Source: Prototheca cutis (lineage: Eukaryota; Chlorophyta; Trebouxiophyceae; Chlorellales; Chlorellaceae). Taken from it: a stretch of 64,000 nt of DNA. The notes below the pieces were generated by a model that ran no database searches, was not told where the DNA came from, and saw nothing but the letters and a program-made list of their open reading frames with translations. The stretch spans positions 933,262 to 997,261 of the forward strand of contig BCIH01000002.1 in NCBI GenBank assembly GCA_002897115.2, written 5' to 3'. A program made the position numbers and the translations under genes. Below, in pieces: positions 21,712-34,334 of this stretch. Position 1 is the first letter of the stretch; every line of letters starts with the position of its first letter.

Positions 21712-24484
21712 TCACGACACATGCCGAACCTGCAAACACGGAGAAGAAAGCGAGGTGCAGTTGGAGGGAAAACAAGAGTCATTAGGGTGTCCAAGGGCAT
21801 GCCGTCAGCGCCTCTGTGCAGGACTGTTGTCGAATCCCCCCCCTCCCCATCACAGTCTACACATATTGTTTGGCGTAAAGTGCAAAAGAACCCTCACCTG
21901 CACGGAGCGGTGCTGCTGATCAAAGCGCTGGATGTCCGAGACCACCACGACGAGGTCGCCGGCATTGATCAAGTGCCGGCGCTTGAGCAGCTGTTTCGAG
22001 GGAGTTTTGGCACGGATGTTGCCATCGATTGGCTCAGGTCTTGTCTTTATTTCACCACGCAAAATACAGGGTGCATGCATGGGATGTCATGCATCCCGCG
22101 CAGGCGACCGTCCCACGTGCATTCTGGCCGCGCATGGATTGGTTGGTGCCCCACGGGGAACCCCCCCCCAAAAAAAAATAAAAATAAATAATTAATTACA
22201 ATCAACCATCATCCACCCACCCACCTCGAAGGTGCGGGTCACGTTGGTCTCCGGGTCCTCGTCAAAGTTGACCAGGAACGGGATCACGCCCCACCGCAGG
22301 TTCATGCGATGCCGCACGTCCTGGTCGTCTGTAGATTTGTTTAGGCGTGTGTGTGTGTGCGTGTGTGTGTGTGTGTGTGTGNNNNNNNNNNNNNNNNNNN
22401 NNNNNNNNNNNNNNNNNNNNNNNNNNNNNNNNNNNNNNNNNNNNNNNNNNNNNNNNNNNNNNNNNNNNNNNNNNNNNNNNNNNNNNNNNNNNNNNNNNNN
22501 NNNNNNNNNNNNNNNNNNNNNNNNNNNNNNNNNNNNNNNNNNNNNNNNNNNNNNNNNNNNNNNNNNNNNNNNNNNNNNNNNNNNNNNNNNNGGAGACTGG
22601 GGTGCTGCTAACTCTGTAGGTCCTCGTTCTCCGGGTATGGGCAAAGAGTTCGCCACCCTTTCGGCCCACCTCTTCATGCATCAAAACACAAATAAAAACA
22701 GATAAAAACCTAGCAAATTCCGTACCGGTGAATGCAAAGATGGGGCAGTCTGGGCGGTACCGTGAGATCCAGCCCGCGTTGACGCCGCGGCGTGTAAACA
22801 CAAAGAGGGCGGCGGCGCGGAGGTTGTCGGCCATGGCGACGGCGCTGGCGCAGACTTCCTCGCCGATGAGTGCGTCGGGAGTCGTTGCGATGCGGGGCAG
22901 GTTGATGTCGCGGCGCCCCTCCTCGCGTGTCCACCCCTCGATGCGCGCGGCAACGATGCGGAGCACTTCCAGGGATTTCTGGGGAAAGGCCCCGGCTGCA
23001 GACTCGCCCGACAGCATGAGCGCGTCGGCACGCTGGCGTACGCAGTCCGCGATGTCGCTGACCTCGGCCCGGGTGGGCGTGGGCAGCTCGTGCATGGACT
23101 GCAGCAGGTGGCTGGCGACAATCACCGGCTTCCCCGCCTGCCTGCACCGCACAACGACCTCCTTTTGCACCGAGGGCACATCCTCGACGCAGATCTGTGC
23201 GCCCAGGTCGCCGCGCGCGACCATCACGGCGTCCGCCGCGTCGACAATCTCCCCCAGGTTGGGCACCGAGTCGTAGCTCTCCACCTTGGCAACCACCTCG
23301 ATCGCACGGTCCGCGCGGCTCTGGATGTATGACTTGAGGTTCGTGATGACGTCGGCAGACTTGACGTACGACACGGCGATGAAATCGACGTCCTGGGCGA
23401 TGGCAAAGTCAATGTCCCGCCAGTCCTTTGCCGAGATGACCGGCAGCATGGCGTTGCGCCCGCGCACAGGCACGCCGCCACGGCGGAATGTGAGGTTTGC
23501 CGAGCTCAGAATCAGGCCTGGGTCCACCACGCGGCAGTAGACGTCGGGCCCGGCCTTGCCCTCCACCTCCAGCGTCACCATGCCCCCATCAATCATCAAT
23601 TCGTCCCCGGGGGCCACATCCTCGGCAAACGCGTCGTACGACACCGCCAGCGCCGAGTCCCCGGAACCCAGCGTCAACGGGTCGCGGATGGTCAGCACCA
23701 CCTCCTGCCCCGTCTCTACGCGGCGGGGAGAACTCAGCTCCTGCAGGTGCACCTCGCTGCCCTGGGTGTCGGCCATGATGGCCACCGAGTAGCCCTTTTC
23801 CTCGTTCAGCGCCCGGATGCGCGCAATCACCTCGGCGTGCCACGCGTGCGTGCCGTGGGACATGTTCAGCCGCGCCACGTTCATGCCGTTGCTCGCAAGG
23901 GAGTCCAGCATCTCCTTGGACTCACATGCGGGCCCGATCGTCGCAATCAGCTTGGTCCGACGCGTAGACCGGAAACCTGTGTGTTTGTGTATGGCGAGTG
24001 GGGGGTCAGAGGAGGGGTAAACAGTGGTTTCCAGAGGCTGGAAGCTATGCCTCTGGGCCAGGAGGCGGCCTGCAAATATGCCAGGGCAAACCCCCCTACA
24101 GTCCACACCCCCGGGCCCACCCCACCATACAGCCAGAGCTGCACAACCTGCAGCCCATTGCCATTCATGAACCGGTGCCAGCTTGGGCACAACGCAATGC
24201 ATGAATCATGAAGGTGTTCGCCCAATCCCCCCATCCAACACACCGTTGCGGGTGAGCTCGTGCTCCAGGACCGAGTCCACCTCGATGTCGGCGGGCTCGT
24301 GAGCAGCAGGGGCGAGCTCCATGCTCGCGGCCCGTGGCCGGCGCGCTTGCGCCTGAACTTGGGACAGCCTGGACCTGGAGGGCCCCGGAGAGCTGGTGAA
24401 CGTGCGGATGGGGCGCAGCGCGGTCCGGCAGCTGGCCTGCACGGCACTCGGCCCACCGGCCATCGCCTGGCTGCGCATCCTCAA
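21712..24484 (-). CDS. Pyruvate kinase, plastid type
   Basis: Converts phosphoenolpyruvate and ADP to pyruvate and ATP, the last step of glycolysis. Five phased exons: 24244-24484, 22726-23976, 22225-22328, 21898-21990 and 21712-21729, 568 residues. The first exon (MRMRSQAMAGGPSAVQASCR onward) is Ser/Arg/Ala-rich and resembles a chloroplast transit peptide. The body opens with RRTKLIATIGPACESKEMLD, then MNVARLNMSHGTHAWH, VDFIAVSYVKSADV, AIEVVAKVESYDSVPNLGEI, DAVMVARGDLGAQI, GKPVIVASHLLQSM, PTRAEVSDIADCVRQRADAL and MLSGESAAGAFP. These cover the active-site Arg, Lys, Glu and Asp segments. The usual MATQMLESM reads VASHLLQSM, as in plastid isoforms. The last exon (VRHVS then stop) is short and is inferred from splice fit. 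Intron 22329-22725 contains the 210-base N gap next to an (AC)n tract in the sense strand. Confidence 0.92.
22382..22591. other. Assembly gap (210 N)
   Basis: The gap directly follows a (GT)n tract and lies in intron 2 of the pyruvate kinase gene. Splice phase is preserved across it, so no coding sequence needs to be missing. Confidence 0.95.
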
Positions 24485-25155
24485 CGGTACTGGCCCTCGG
24501 GCTGCTCGGTGTACGATGCAACCGTGAACCTCTCCCTTGCACCTCAGAAAACAATACTGGCCTGATTTCGGGGACAGGCTGCGGGGAGGGCGGGTTCATC
24601 ACGGCGCCAGCGCCGAAAGACAACTTGATGTGACGCAAAGCGTGCTGAATGTCGAAGCTCGGGGCGTGGCAGTGCCGTTGGTGACCCAGCACCCGCATCG
24701 CCTTTTGCTGGGAATCTTCTATTGTAACGTTCCTGAATTTGCCCTTGTTTGCAATAGGGATCTGTATCACTGAACACACTCTGCATCTGCAAGTCAGGAG
24801 TAGATATGCCCATCTAGCCACCATATTCACGTACCGCCCCGTCGGCAGCACCACCAGACTGACCCCTTTGCAACTCAACCCCACCGGTGCCCTGCTACCC
24901 ATTTCTTCTGCATCCCCAGGGCTCCCCCTGGGCATGCAGCCAGAGGTACTAAATGTCACAAATTGTGTCAGCGACAAAAAGCAGAAAGAAGCGAGTGTGC
25001 TGGTGATGGGAGGACGACGGTTACAGAGAACTGCCTCGACATCCCCACTGGGCCCGCGCCGTCGGGCGGCTTGCCAGCTGTGGTTTTACGAGGTGCCCTG
25101 CGCCGTCACGTGGCCCCAGCGACATGAGACGGCCATTTCAATGAGTGACCACCAA

Positions 25156-25216
<61 letters not shown>

Positions 25217-25397
25217 TGGGAAGGCGGTTGGAAGAAGGGCCTGCGCAAAGGACGCGCGCCTTTGCCGACGCCCGCCCATCGGCGACACCTGTCCCGGAGG
25301 AATAATGACTCCTAGACGAACTCACGCGGCCACACCCGGCAGTCAACCAACCACCCAGCCGACCATCAAGCACTCCTATAGGAGCTCGCTCGCTCGC
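24485..25397. other. Intergenic region with G59 tract
   Basis: Between the pyruvate kinase start and the stop of the E2 gene. It holds an uninterrupted G run at 25156-25214 on the plus strand, about 180 bases beyond the E2 stop codon. No gene is seen. Confidence 0.55.
25156..25214. repeat. Homopolymer G tract (59 bases)
   Basis: Uninterrupted G run on the plus strand in the 3' flank of the minus-strand E2 gene. Confidence 0.95.
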
Positions 25398-25587
25398 TCA
25401 GACATCGAGGAGGAGCCTGCGGGGGTCCTCGATGATCTCCTTGATGCGCTTGAGGAAGGTGACGGCCTCGCGGCCGTCGATCAGGCGGTGGTCGTAGGTG
25501 AGCGCCAGGTACATCATGGGCCTCGCCATGATCTGTCCGTTGACGACGGCGGGCTTGACGTTGGTGGCGTGCATGCCAAGGATGGCC

Positions 25588-25621
<34 letters not shown>

Positions 25622-27161
25622 TGCTGCCAAACACGCCGCCGTTGGAGATGGTGAACGTGCCACCCGCCATCTCGTCGATGGACAGCGTCCCGTCGCGCGC
25701 CTTGACGCCCAGCTCGTTGATCGTCTTTTCGACCGTGGCAAAGCTCATCTTGTCCACGTTGCGCAGCACGGGAACGACCAGGCCCTTGGGCGTGGCCACC
25801 GCGACCGAGATGTCGTAGTAGTCGCGGTAGATGATGTCGTTGCCGTCAATCACGCCGTTGACCGCGGGCACCGTCTCCAGCGCCGCAGCCGCGGCCTTGA
25901 CAAACGCAGACATGAAGCCCAACTTCACGCCGTGCTTCTCCAGGAACTTGTCCTTGAACGCCGAACGCATCTCCATCAGGTTGGTCATGTCAACCTCGTT
26001 GAACGTCGTCAGCATCGCGTACGTGTTTTGCGCATTCTTCAGACGCTCCGCGATGCGGCTGCGCAGGCGAGTCATTTTCACGCGGCGCTCGGGGCGCGCG
26101 CCGGGACCCTCGGGCGCGGGTGGGGCTGGAGCAGCAGCTGCCTTCTTGGGAGCGGGAGGGGCAGGTGCAGCCTCCTTCGCGGGAGCAGCCTCCTTCTTGG
26201 GCTCCTCCTTCTTGGGTTCCTCTTTCTTGGGGGCAGCGGGGGCGGCCTCCTCCTTGGGCTTAGCAGGCGCGCCTCCCTCCGCGCCCTCATCCACAATGGC
26301 AAACACCTGTCCCACGTTGACCGTGTCGCCCTCCTCAAACTTGTACTCCTTGACCACACCGGGGGTGGAGCTCGGGTACTTGATGTCCATCGTCACCTTG
26401 TCCGTCTCCAGCACGGCAAGAACGCCGTCCTCCAACACGCGCTCGCCCGGCTTAATCAGGATCTCCGCCACCGTGCCCTCCGTGATCGACTCGCCCATGC
26501 TCGGCACGGGGACCTCGATATCCTTGAGAAGCAGACCAGAGCCGCAGATGCCGCGGGCAGCGCCAAACCACAGGGGGGTCGAAGACCGGGCAGCAATGAT
26601 GGGCGCCGCCGCCGCCGCAGGAGCCCCTACAGGATAGAGAGTGAGGATGTCGGATGTCAGCACGACACACACACATATGCGCTTGGACAAATGGGAGAAC
26701 CATCAGGCTGGCAGCACGGGTGGATGCTATGATCTGCAGGATGGCCTATAAGATGGCCCCAAACTCCCTGGGCCTCCACACAAAGAGCAAATAACCAAGC
26801 AGCAGGGCGAGCGCCCGCGCATGGATCCAGAGGAGCTGCAGCCACTACAGCATGCCGGCAGGCACCTGCTAGGGGAACGGCCTGCACTCCCCCAACAGCC
26901 ATCACACGCGTCGCCGTACTTGTGGTTCCGGTGGCATCTCTCCGGACCAGAGTAGACAGGCGCGTCGCGGCTCCCGCCTGTGAAGAACCAGGAACAGATT
27001 ACAATTAAGGAGTCACTATCAGGCAACCCAAGGCTGCAGGACAGGGTCAGGGGTTTGGGGTTCGGAGGCCTCACCTGGCTCTGCTGCGCCCCTCTCCGAA
27101 GTGCCCGGAGGGCGGCTGCCGCCCCCCGGCGACTGGACATCCCCAGCAAAACCCCCGACAT
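25398..27161 (-). CDS. Dihydrolipoyllysine succinyltransferase, E2 of 2-oxoglutarate dehydrogenase
   Basis: Core subunit of the mitochondrial 2-oxoglutarate dehydrogenase complex; moves succinyl from lipoyl-lysine to CoA. Three phased exons: 27075-27161, 26866-26977 and 25398-26626, 475 residues. The N-terminus [20 protein letters not shown] is a typical mitochondrial presequence. One lipoyl domain: [20 protein letters not shown] with the lipoyl lysine in [14 protein letters not shown]. An Ala/Pro/Lys/Glu linker follows. There is no clear peripheral-subunit-binding domain between linker and catalytic domain, as in eukaryotic DLST. The catalytic domain opens [20 protein letters not shown] and holds [20 protein letters not shown] and the active-site motif [15 protein letters not shown]. 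It ends [10 protein letters not shown]. The gene diverges from NSF; only about 370 bases separate the two start codons. Confidence 0.95.
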
Positions 27162-27528
27162 CGCTTTAAAATATACGAATCAGGTGGGGGAGGCGGCCTG
27201 AGCTGAAGTTTTCTGGCACCGCAAGGGGCACCTGGGGGTGATGGGAGCTTAGGCGAGCCAGTCGTCGTTAGTCAGCAGAGGAGTTCACGTGTGACGCCAG
27301 CTGGGCGCGCCCTGGGGCCCTGCGTGCCAGATCACCACTTCCAGGCNGCAATCGAGGCCATGCGCGGGGCATGTACATGCAGGCTCAGTTCTGGGCCATT
27401 GTGCTTGCTGTTGGTTTCCATTGCAATCGTGTTCACAGCCTGCCTGAACTGGAGCACGCGACACGGCGAGCGAGCAGGGAACACGGCATTGCTTGCCCAT
27501 GNNATCGCACTGATCCGGGGAAATCGAC
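27162..27528. promoter_or_regulatory. Shared upstream region of the divergent E2 and NSF genes
   Basis: The 367 bases between two start codons facing away from each other must carry both promoters. A TTTAAAATATACGA stretch at 27164-27177 is the most AT-rich part near the E2 start. No firm motif is claimed. Confidence 0.4.
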
Positions 27529-28407
27529 ATGAATTTCGTGGTGGCAAACTGTCCTTCGCAGGCAAGTTTGTTATGCGGTTTTAGTATGGGCAGTCTGGCG
27601 CTCTCGGCGCAGACTCAGACAGCCCGAGATCGCTTCCTCCCGACANCCACAGGACTTGGCAAAGACCAACAAGGTCTTTGTGGCTCCAGGCACCCTGCGC
27701 AAGGGCACGGCTCACCTGGAGATTGGCGACTAGTAAGTGGGGATGCACCCCAGTTCGCTCATCTGGGAGTGTTGCGTTGTGAGTGTGGGCAGGCGCCTGG
27801 CAACTATTTGAGCCTGCCAGCTACCACGTGAACGCACGTCATCCCTTGCGTGCATTAATGATGATCGTCTTCTGNCTCTCACCACCACTGCTCCCCCCTT
27901 GGCAATCAGTGTGTTCCTGGCGGAGGAGGAGCCGAGTATGGCTCCGGGCAAGNTGGGCATGAACGCCATCCAGCGCCGGGTAACCCTGGGCGGGGGGGTG
28001 AACGCAGCGTTGCATAAGAGTGAGGGAGGGGCTGCTTGTGGCTGAATATGCGTTATGGGCATCACACAAGCAGAACCCATTACTGTGGTGACAACCTGCT
28101 TTCCCTACAGGTCCTCCGTGCATCTTCTGGAGACGGCGTGGAGGCCAAGCTCTTTACCATCCCACCCACCGANTTCACGGCGGTGCTGGTGAACGCAGAG
28201 GTGGAGCCCATCTCGCGCCGTGGTGGCGAGGTCGAGCTCCCTGCGCCCGAGCTCCAGGCGCATCTCCAGTCCCGATTTGCCGACCAGGTCCGCCACATTG
28301 TGTGTGGAGGGGAGTAGATGGAAGCTGAACAGAAGCTGGGTGTGGATGTCGAGGAACACACGTGCTGGTTCCCTGCAGGGCCATGTTTCCAAAGCCATAC
28401 TTCATTC

Positions 28408-28456
<49 letters not shown>

Positions 28457-31400
28457 CTTCTAGGTGCTAACAACGGGACAGGAACTGACCTTTGAGTTCC
28501 AGGGTCTAAACTACCTGCTGCGTGCCAATACGCTGACGGTGGTGATGGGGGCACGGGGCGAGCAGGCGGCGGTGCCCCGCGCGGCGCTGTCGGCCTTGAC
28601 CACGTATGTGTTTGAGACGCGCAAGGGCGGCGGGATCAAGATCACGGGCCAGAAGAGCATCGCGACGTCCCAGCTGTTCCGGCAAAAGGATGTTTCGTTT
28701 GAAAAGCTGGGCATCGGCGGGCTGGACGCACAGTTCCGGGAGATGTTCCGTCGCGCGTTTGAATCCCGGCGCCTGCCGCCCTCGGTCGTCGAGCGCTTGG
28801 GGATCAAGCACCGCAAGGGCATTCTTTTGTATGGGCCCCCAGGTGTGGCGGATTTATTTGTGTTTGTTTTGGTTTTGNGTGTGTTGGGCACAAGGGGGTA
28901 TTGTTGGNGTGTGCACGGCATCACGAGGCCCCCGCTCGAGGCTGTTGCCCNGACAACATCTCATCGTCANCNGTCAACACCAACAACTGCTGTGCACAGG
29001 CACCGGCAAGACACTGATCGCGCGGCAGTTGGGTATGATGCTCAACGGCAAGGAGCCCAAGGTGGTCAANGGACCCGAGGTCCTGAACAAGTATGTCGGC
29101 GCCTCGGAGGAAAACATCCGGAACCTGTTCAAGGTGAGGCGGAGCGATTGTGTTTCTGTTGGCGTGAGGGCGTCATGCCAAGATTTCCGTGCACACCATT
29201 CTCCCCCGCTCGCAACTGCGGTCACACATCCAAGCCCACATCACTGCTGAACCCAAACGCAATTGCGCGATGCAAATCCAGGATGCGGAGGAGGACCAGC
29301 TGCGGCACGGCGACGATTCGGAGCTGCACGTGATCATCTTTGACGAGATTGATGCCATTTGCAAGGTGTGGGACAGATTGCGGGCCTTGGTGTCCTGTGG
29401 GGAAATTGGGCGAGCAGCAGTGGACGTCGTCGCAGTTGGGTGCATTGGCATGGCATGGGGTGGCTTGTATTGGCTTGGTGGCAACTCTGAATCTACCACN
29501 GTCGTGCTGCCAACGTTGCATTCACCACCCTGCACCCTGTGACAGTCGCGCGGCAGCGTCCGCGATGGGTCAGGGGTGCATGATACCGTGGTCAACCAGC
29601 TGTTGACCAAGATTGACGGGGTCAATGCGCTGAACAACATCCTCGTCATCGGCATGACCAATCGGTGGGGCTGCTTTTTGGAGGGGTGCAACGTGTANCG
29701 CTCGTTCTCCGGCTCCCATCAAAGGCATGGGCCTGAACTCCCCTCTTCCCCACCCTGTCCACATAAAGCAAATGACCCCATTGCCTTAGGATTGAGCTGT
29801 TGGATGAGGCGTTGCTGCGTGAGGGTCGTNTGGACGTGCACATGGAGATTGGCCTGCCCGACGAGCAGGGCCGACTCCAGATCCTCAAGGCATGGGCTAG
29901 ATGTTGATGTTGATTGGGGGATGCCTGGGTGCTGGTGCAGTGGCTGTGCTGGATCAAAGCTAGGGTTTTTCTCCCCTCTAGTCCACTCACTCAGAGGTCC
30001 ACATTTTCATCTCAACCCGCGTGCAGATCCACACCAAGAAGATGCGGGAGCACGGCTTCCTTGCACCGGACGTCGACCTCTTGGAACTGGCACACCGCAC
30101 CCAAAACTACAGGTTGATATAATTTTTGAATCGCTGTGTGTGCGCGTGCGCNTGCGCATGCGGGAAGGGAGGTTAGGGTTCCCTTGGCTTGTTTTGGTAG
30201 CGGTGACTCGATAGAACAGTCCTCCTTGGTTTTCTCTTTCTGGTACGCACCTGTCGCCCATAATCCCCCCCCCCCCCCCAAAAAAAAACAACAACAGTGG
30301 TGCAGAGATTGAGGGTCTGGTGCGGTCGGCGACATCATTTGCCTTGGACCGTGAGACAGACATGACTGATCTGTCCAAGCCCGTGGAGGAGGAAAACATT
30401 CGTGTGTGCCGTGACGACTTTTTGAGGGCGCTGGACGAAGTCAAGCCCAGCTATGGCGCCGCGACGGAGACGCTGGAGCGGTACCGCCCGGGGGGCGTGC
30501 TGGACGTCGGACCCTCATTTGCAGAGACGCTGGCCGCGCTGCAGACCCTGCTCGATTCGGTGGAGCGTCAGGAGGACGTGCCCCTGTGCGCCGCCCTCCT
30601 CTGGGGCGAAGGTGGCACGGGCAAGACAGGTACGTACTTTGTTTGCTTTTTGGGGGTGTTGGGTATGGTTTTTGTTTATTTTGGTTTTAGTCTATTCTAT
30701 GTTGGGGGGAGGGAAGGAGAACCTTGAGTCCGGGACAGGTGTCCAACACTCCCCCCAACCAATCAAAAACATACTTTGGTGCAGCCCTGGCGTCTACGAT
30801 GGCCATTGGCAGCGGGTTCCCCTTTGTCAAGGTCATCAGCACCGACTCCATGGTCGGCTACTCGGATTCTGCACGCTGCAACCAAATTTCCAAAGTGTTT
30901 GAGGAGGCCTACCGGGTACGGTGTCTGCTTTTGTTAGTAATGGTTGGATCCCTGGGGGTGTGGGTTGGTGGGTGGACTGCTCCTGCTGATCGACAAGGGC
31001 GAGTCGCAGCGTGCCTGTATTTCTACGTACAAGCACGTGCACCTTGGAGCTCGCATCGATCATGCCAATTTCCAATCGCCAAATGTCACCACAGTCCCCG
31101 CTGTCGCTAGTCGTGCTGGACGACATTGAGAACCTCCTGGCGTACCGGAACGTCGGTCTGCGCTATGCGGACAGCGTGCTCAGCGTGCTGATCGAGTCGC
31201 TGAAGAAACTGCCGCCGCCCGACCACCGCCTGTTTGTCATCGGCACCACCAGCAACCGCGATATGATCAGAGTGCGTGTCTGGTTTTTGTGTCTGTGTGT
31301 GTGTGTTGGGGGGGGGTGACTGGGGAGTCTTGTCACCCGGCTGCTTTGGGGATTGCCTGTCTACCACCACGGCCACCCCCCTCAACCTCAACCCCCCCAA

Positions 31401-31860
31401 CATCCACCCTTTTGCAGACGTTGGGGCTAGGCAAGTACTTTCAGCTGGAGGCAGAGGTGCCACCACTGGACTCTGCAGGCATCCAAAAGGTCCTCGATGC
31501 TGTCAGCGCCTCCCGTGGCATCGACGTACGTGTGTTTTGAGAATGCAGGGGATGTTGATCTTGCTGGGGCAAGGTCACTGGGTTTGCGTCGGGATGNGCA
31601 GTGGGGTGCTGAACGCTCCCCCAAAAACATCTATAAACCCAAACCCTAAAACCCTTTCCTCATCCCCTCCCTACAAATACAATTGGCCCATGCGATAGTT
31701 CTCGGAGGCCATGGAGGTACTGTCGGGCTACCCCGTACCCATCAAAGATTTGCTATTTGCGCTGCACGTCTGTGCCCAGGGCTTGGCCCCCGGCGAGAGC
31801 CGTGTGGGAGCTACGGCCTTTGCCAAGGTCTGGGGCAGCATCTCCAGGGCCCAACAGTGA
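27529..31860 (+). CDS. NSF: Vesicle-fusing ATPase NSF
   Basis: AAA+ ATPase that disassembles SNARE complexes after membrane fusion, with alpha-SNAP. Many short exons. Exon 1 is 27529-27561 ([11 protein letters not shown]), joined by a GC-AG intron (CAG|GCAAGT ... CACAG|GAC) to [20 protein letters not shown] at 27653; this restores the NTPSADLAFTN-like start known from plant NSF. The N domain continues through [21 protein letters not shown] and [20 protein letters not shown] (28464). D1: [20 protein letters not shown], Walker A GPPG|TGKT split by an intron, Walker [12 protein letters not shown], and [21 protein letters not shown]2: [48 protein letters not shown] and [12 protein letters not shown]. 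The C-terminus is [10 protein letters not shown] with stop 31858-31860. D2 keeps the degenerate Walker B (DD) typical of NSF. Several N bases fall in exons. Introns are rich in (AC)n and C runs. Confidence 0.93.
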
Positions 31861-31997
31861 TGACTCTTTTTTTGCTTGCTGATCCCATTTCAGCGGAATT
31901 GTAACGCAGTGACCCCCCCTTCTCCCCTCTTGTTTGCATTGCTGTTTGAACACGGAATGGTGTCAAAGTGTTGGGGGACATGCAGGGTGACACATCA

Positions 31998-33717
31998 TCA
32001 CCGGTCTTGCTTCTTGGGCCTAGCAGCGGCGGCTGTGCCGGCAACAGTCTTGGCCCCGTTGGTCTTGGCGCTCTTGGGACCCTTGACCTGCTTGGCGGCA
32101 GTAGATCCGGCTTTAGCAGCACCCTGCTGCCCAGCAACGCCACCGCCAATATCACCAGCCGCAGCGGCCTTCCTCTTCCTTGACTTGCACCCGTTGCCAT
32201 TCGCAGAATCCTCTTCTTCGGCACAGCGCAATGCGGCCAGCCTCTTTGCAGCGTAGACTTTGGTGATGTCCTTGAGGACGTCGGCTTCCGCAGGATCCCA
32301 GGCCAGCAGCTCGCGACCCAGCAGGGTTTCGATGCCCTTGAACATCTCCACCTCGTACTGCGTCACAAACGACAGCGCCCATCCCTTGCGCCCTGCGCGC
32401 GCCGTTCGGCCCACTCGGTGGACATAGTCACGCGCCAGCTGCGGGAGATCGTAGTTGACCACCAGGTCGACTTCGGGAATGTCCAGGCCTCGGGCGGCCA
32501 CGTCCGTGGCTAGCAATATCGGAACGACACCGGCCCGAAACGTGTCCAGCGCCGTGGTGCGCTCGCGTTGGCTGCGGCCCGAGTGCAGCGCGGCGGTCTT
32601 CACCTCGAGCGCCGCCAGCAAATGGTGCAGCAGCGAGCAGTTGCGGCGCGTGGACACAAAGACCACAGCGGATCTCAGACCCCATTCGGTCAAACTCCGG
32701 AGCACGTACGCCAGGTAGACTTCCTTGACCCGTGCGGGCACGAGCAGGAACTCTTCGCGCAGGCGGGCCGCGGTCTGAAGGCCCTGGTATGCCTCATAGT
32801 GGAAGGCATCGGGCAGTAGTCCCTGTTGCAACTCCACCAGGGATTTCGTCATCGTCGCGCTGAGCAGCAGGGTCTGTCGCTTCGTCGGGCAGACGGCCAG
32901 CACGGGAGCGAGCTCCGACTCAAACCCCGGTTCCAGCATGCGGTCCGCCTCGTCCAGGACCAGACACCGCAGCCTTGCAAAGCAGCGACCCAGGTGCGGG
33001 TCCAGCTCCAACAGGCCCGCTAGCCTCCCGGGCGTGGCCACCACAATGTGTGGCCGGGCTGCCAGGGCTCGGGCCTGCGCCTGCGTGTCCACGCCGCCGA
33101 TAACCACCGCGTCACGCAGCGCGCCGCCGGCGCCCAGCGCACGAATATGGTCCCCAATCTGCATCGCCAGCTCCCTGGATGCATGTGTGGGTTTTTGCAA
33201 GTTGGCTGGTTTGTTGATTTCCAGCCACCACTTGTACCAAGCCCTCCTCATCCCAGCCCCGCCCAAACAACGGCATGAATACCCCCCAAAACAGCAACAN
33301 CATGCAATACCTTGTAGGTGTTAAAACGAGGGCAAAGATGCCGTAGGGGTCTCGCGCCAGGAGCTGGAGCAGGGGCAATGCATATGACGCTGTCTTGCCT
33401 GTACCCGTCTGTGACACTGCAATCACGTCCCGGCCTGCCAGAATGGGGGGGATGCAGGCGCGCTGCACGGGGGTGGGCTCCCGCATGCCCAGGCCCGTGC
33501 ACACCCCGGCCATCCACTCGGACAGACCCAGGGAGCGAAAGGTGCAGGGTCCCTCCTGCCCCTCCCTGGCAGCCCTTGGCTCCAGCTCCGTCGTCGCGGG
33601 GCCCGGGGCGGCCTCCTGCCCAGTTGCCAGCTCCGCCACATCCTCTTCAGTAGGTCTGGATTTCCTGGGCTTGGCAGGCGCGCGGGAGAACAGGGAAATG
33701 CCCTCCTCCGCCGCCAT
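31998..33717 (-). CDS. DEAD-box ATP-dependent RNA helicase, DDX49/Dbp8-like
   Basis: Relatives act in small-subunit rRNA processing in the nucleolus. Two exons, 33311-33717 and 31998-33174, split inside motif Ia (PTR|ELA) with matching phase. Seen: F-SLGLSEWMAGVCTGLGM and PTPVQRACIPPILAGRD (Q motif), SQTGTGKTASYALPLLQ (motif I), VATPGRLAGLL (Ib), LVLDEADRMLEPGFE (II, DEAD), LLLSATMTKS (III), SAVVFVSTRRNCSLLHHLLA (IV), ILLATDVAARGLDIPEVDLV (V) and YVHRVGRTARAGRKGWALSF (VI). The EMFKGIETLLGREL segment and the Lys/Arg-rich tail with Ala/Gly runs fit DDX49 better than DDX47. The N-terminus is short and charged. Start 33717 is the first Met of the frame. A GGGxG-repeat-poor, lysine-rich C-terminus suggests nucleolar retention. 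Confidence 0.92.
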
Positions 33718-34334
33718 GCCGCACGCCGACGCCGCTCTCCCTTGCCTCGCAAACAGAGTTCGTTGAAACAAGGGGATATACGAGAGGCCAGGTGCCCTGT
33801 ATAGAGCTTGAGTTTGATTATTCAGTACACCGAACATGCATGCAGGGGCTTGGCTTTTCCAGGTGAGGTGGAGGTACCGGCGGCATTTCGTTTTCGCCTG
33901 TGGCCGCCACCCGATACTCCATCTGAGCGTGTGGTCGCAGGCCACCGCCACCAAGGACATTGTCCACGTGCTTTTGCTTTCCCACTGTCCCCCTTCTATA
34001 AACTGCTGCCACAACCATAAAACAAGTCTATTTCATGAATGCACGGTGGCGTGGGACGCGAGCACACGGCAGTGCCTGGCCACCGGCCCCGCAACAAGCA
34101 GGTTTGGCAAGTCGATGTTCAGCGCTGTGGCAGAAACAATGTGGAACACCATGGGGGGTCCTCAAAGAAAGCATCGCCGAACATATGCACAGCAACGGGA
34201 GAGAGCAGCGATGCTGAGATTGTCTCACCGATCGACCGGGTGGCCGTTGTCGTCGGACGCGTGTTCCGTTTGGCCACGCTAGCACACCCCGCCAAACCCG
34301 CGCCTGCTTCCAAAAGGAGGAGAGAAAAGCATGT
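33718..34334. other. Intergenic region, helicase promoter side
   Basis: Between the helicase start and the stop of the kinase gene, both minus strand. Small overlapping frames only; nothing recognised. Confidence 0.5.

Noticed and set aside
25305..26732. Plus-strand open frame of 475 codons
   Set aside because: It lies antisense to the E2 gene and has His/Val/Gly-rich composition typical of a complement frame of GC-rich coding DNA.
31630..31665. Telomere-like AAACCCTAAA words
   Set aside because: Only one or two imperfect units inside an NSF intron; not an array.
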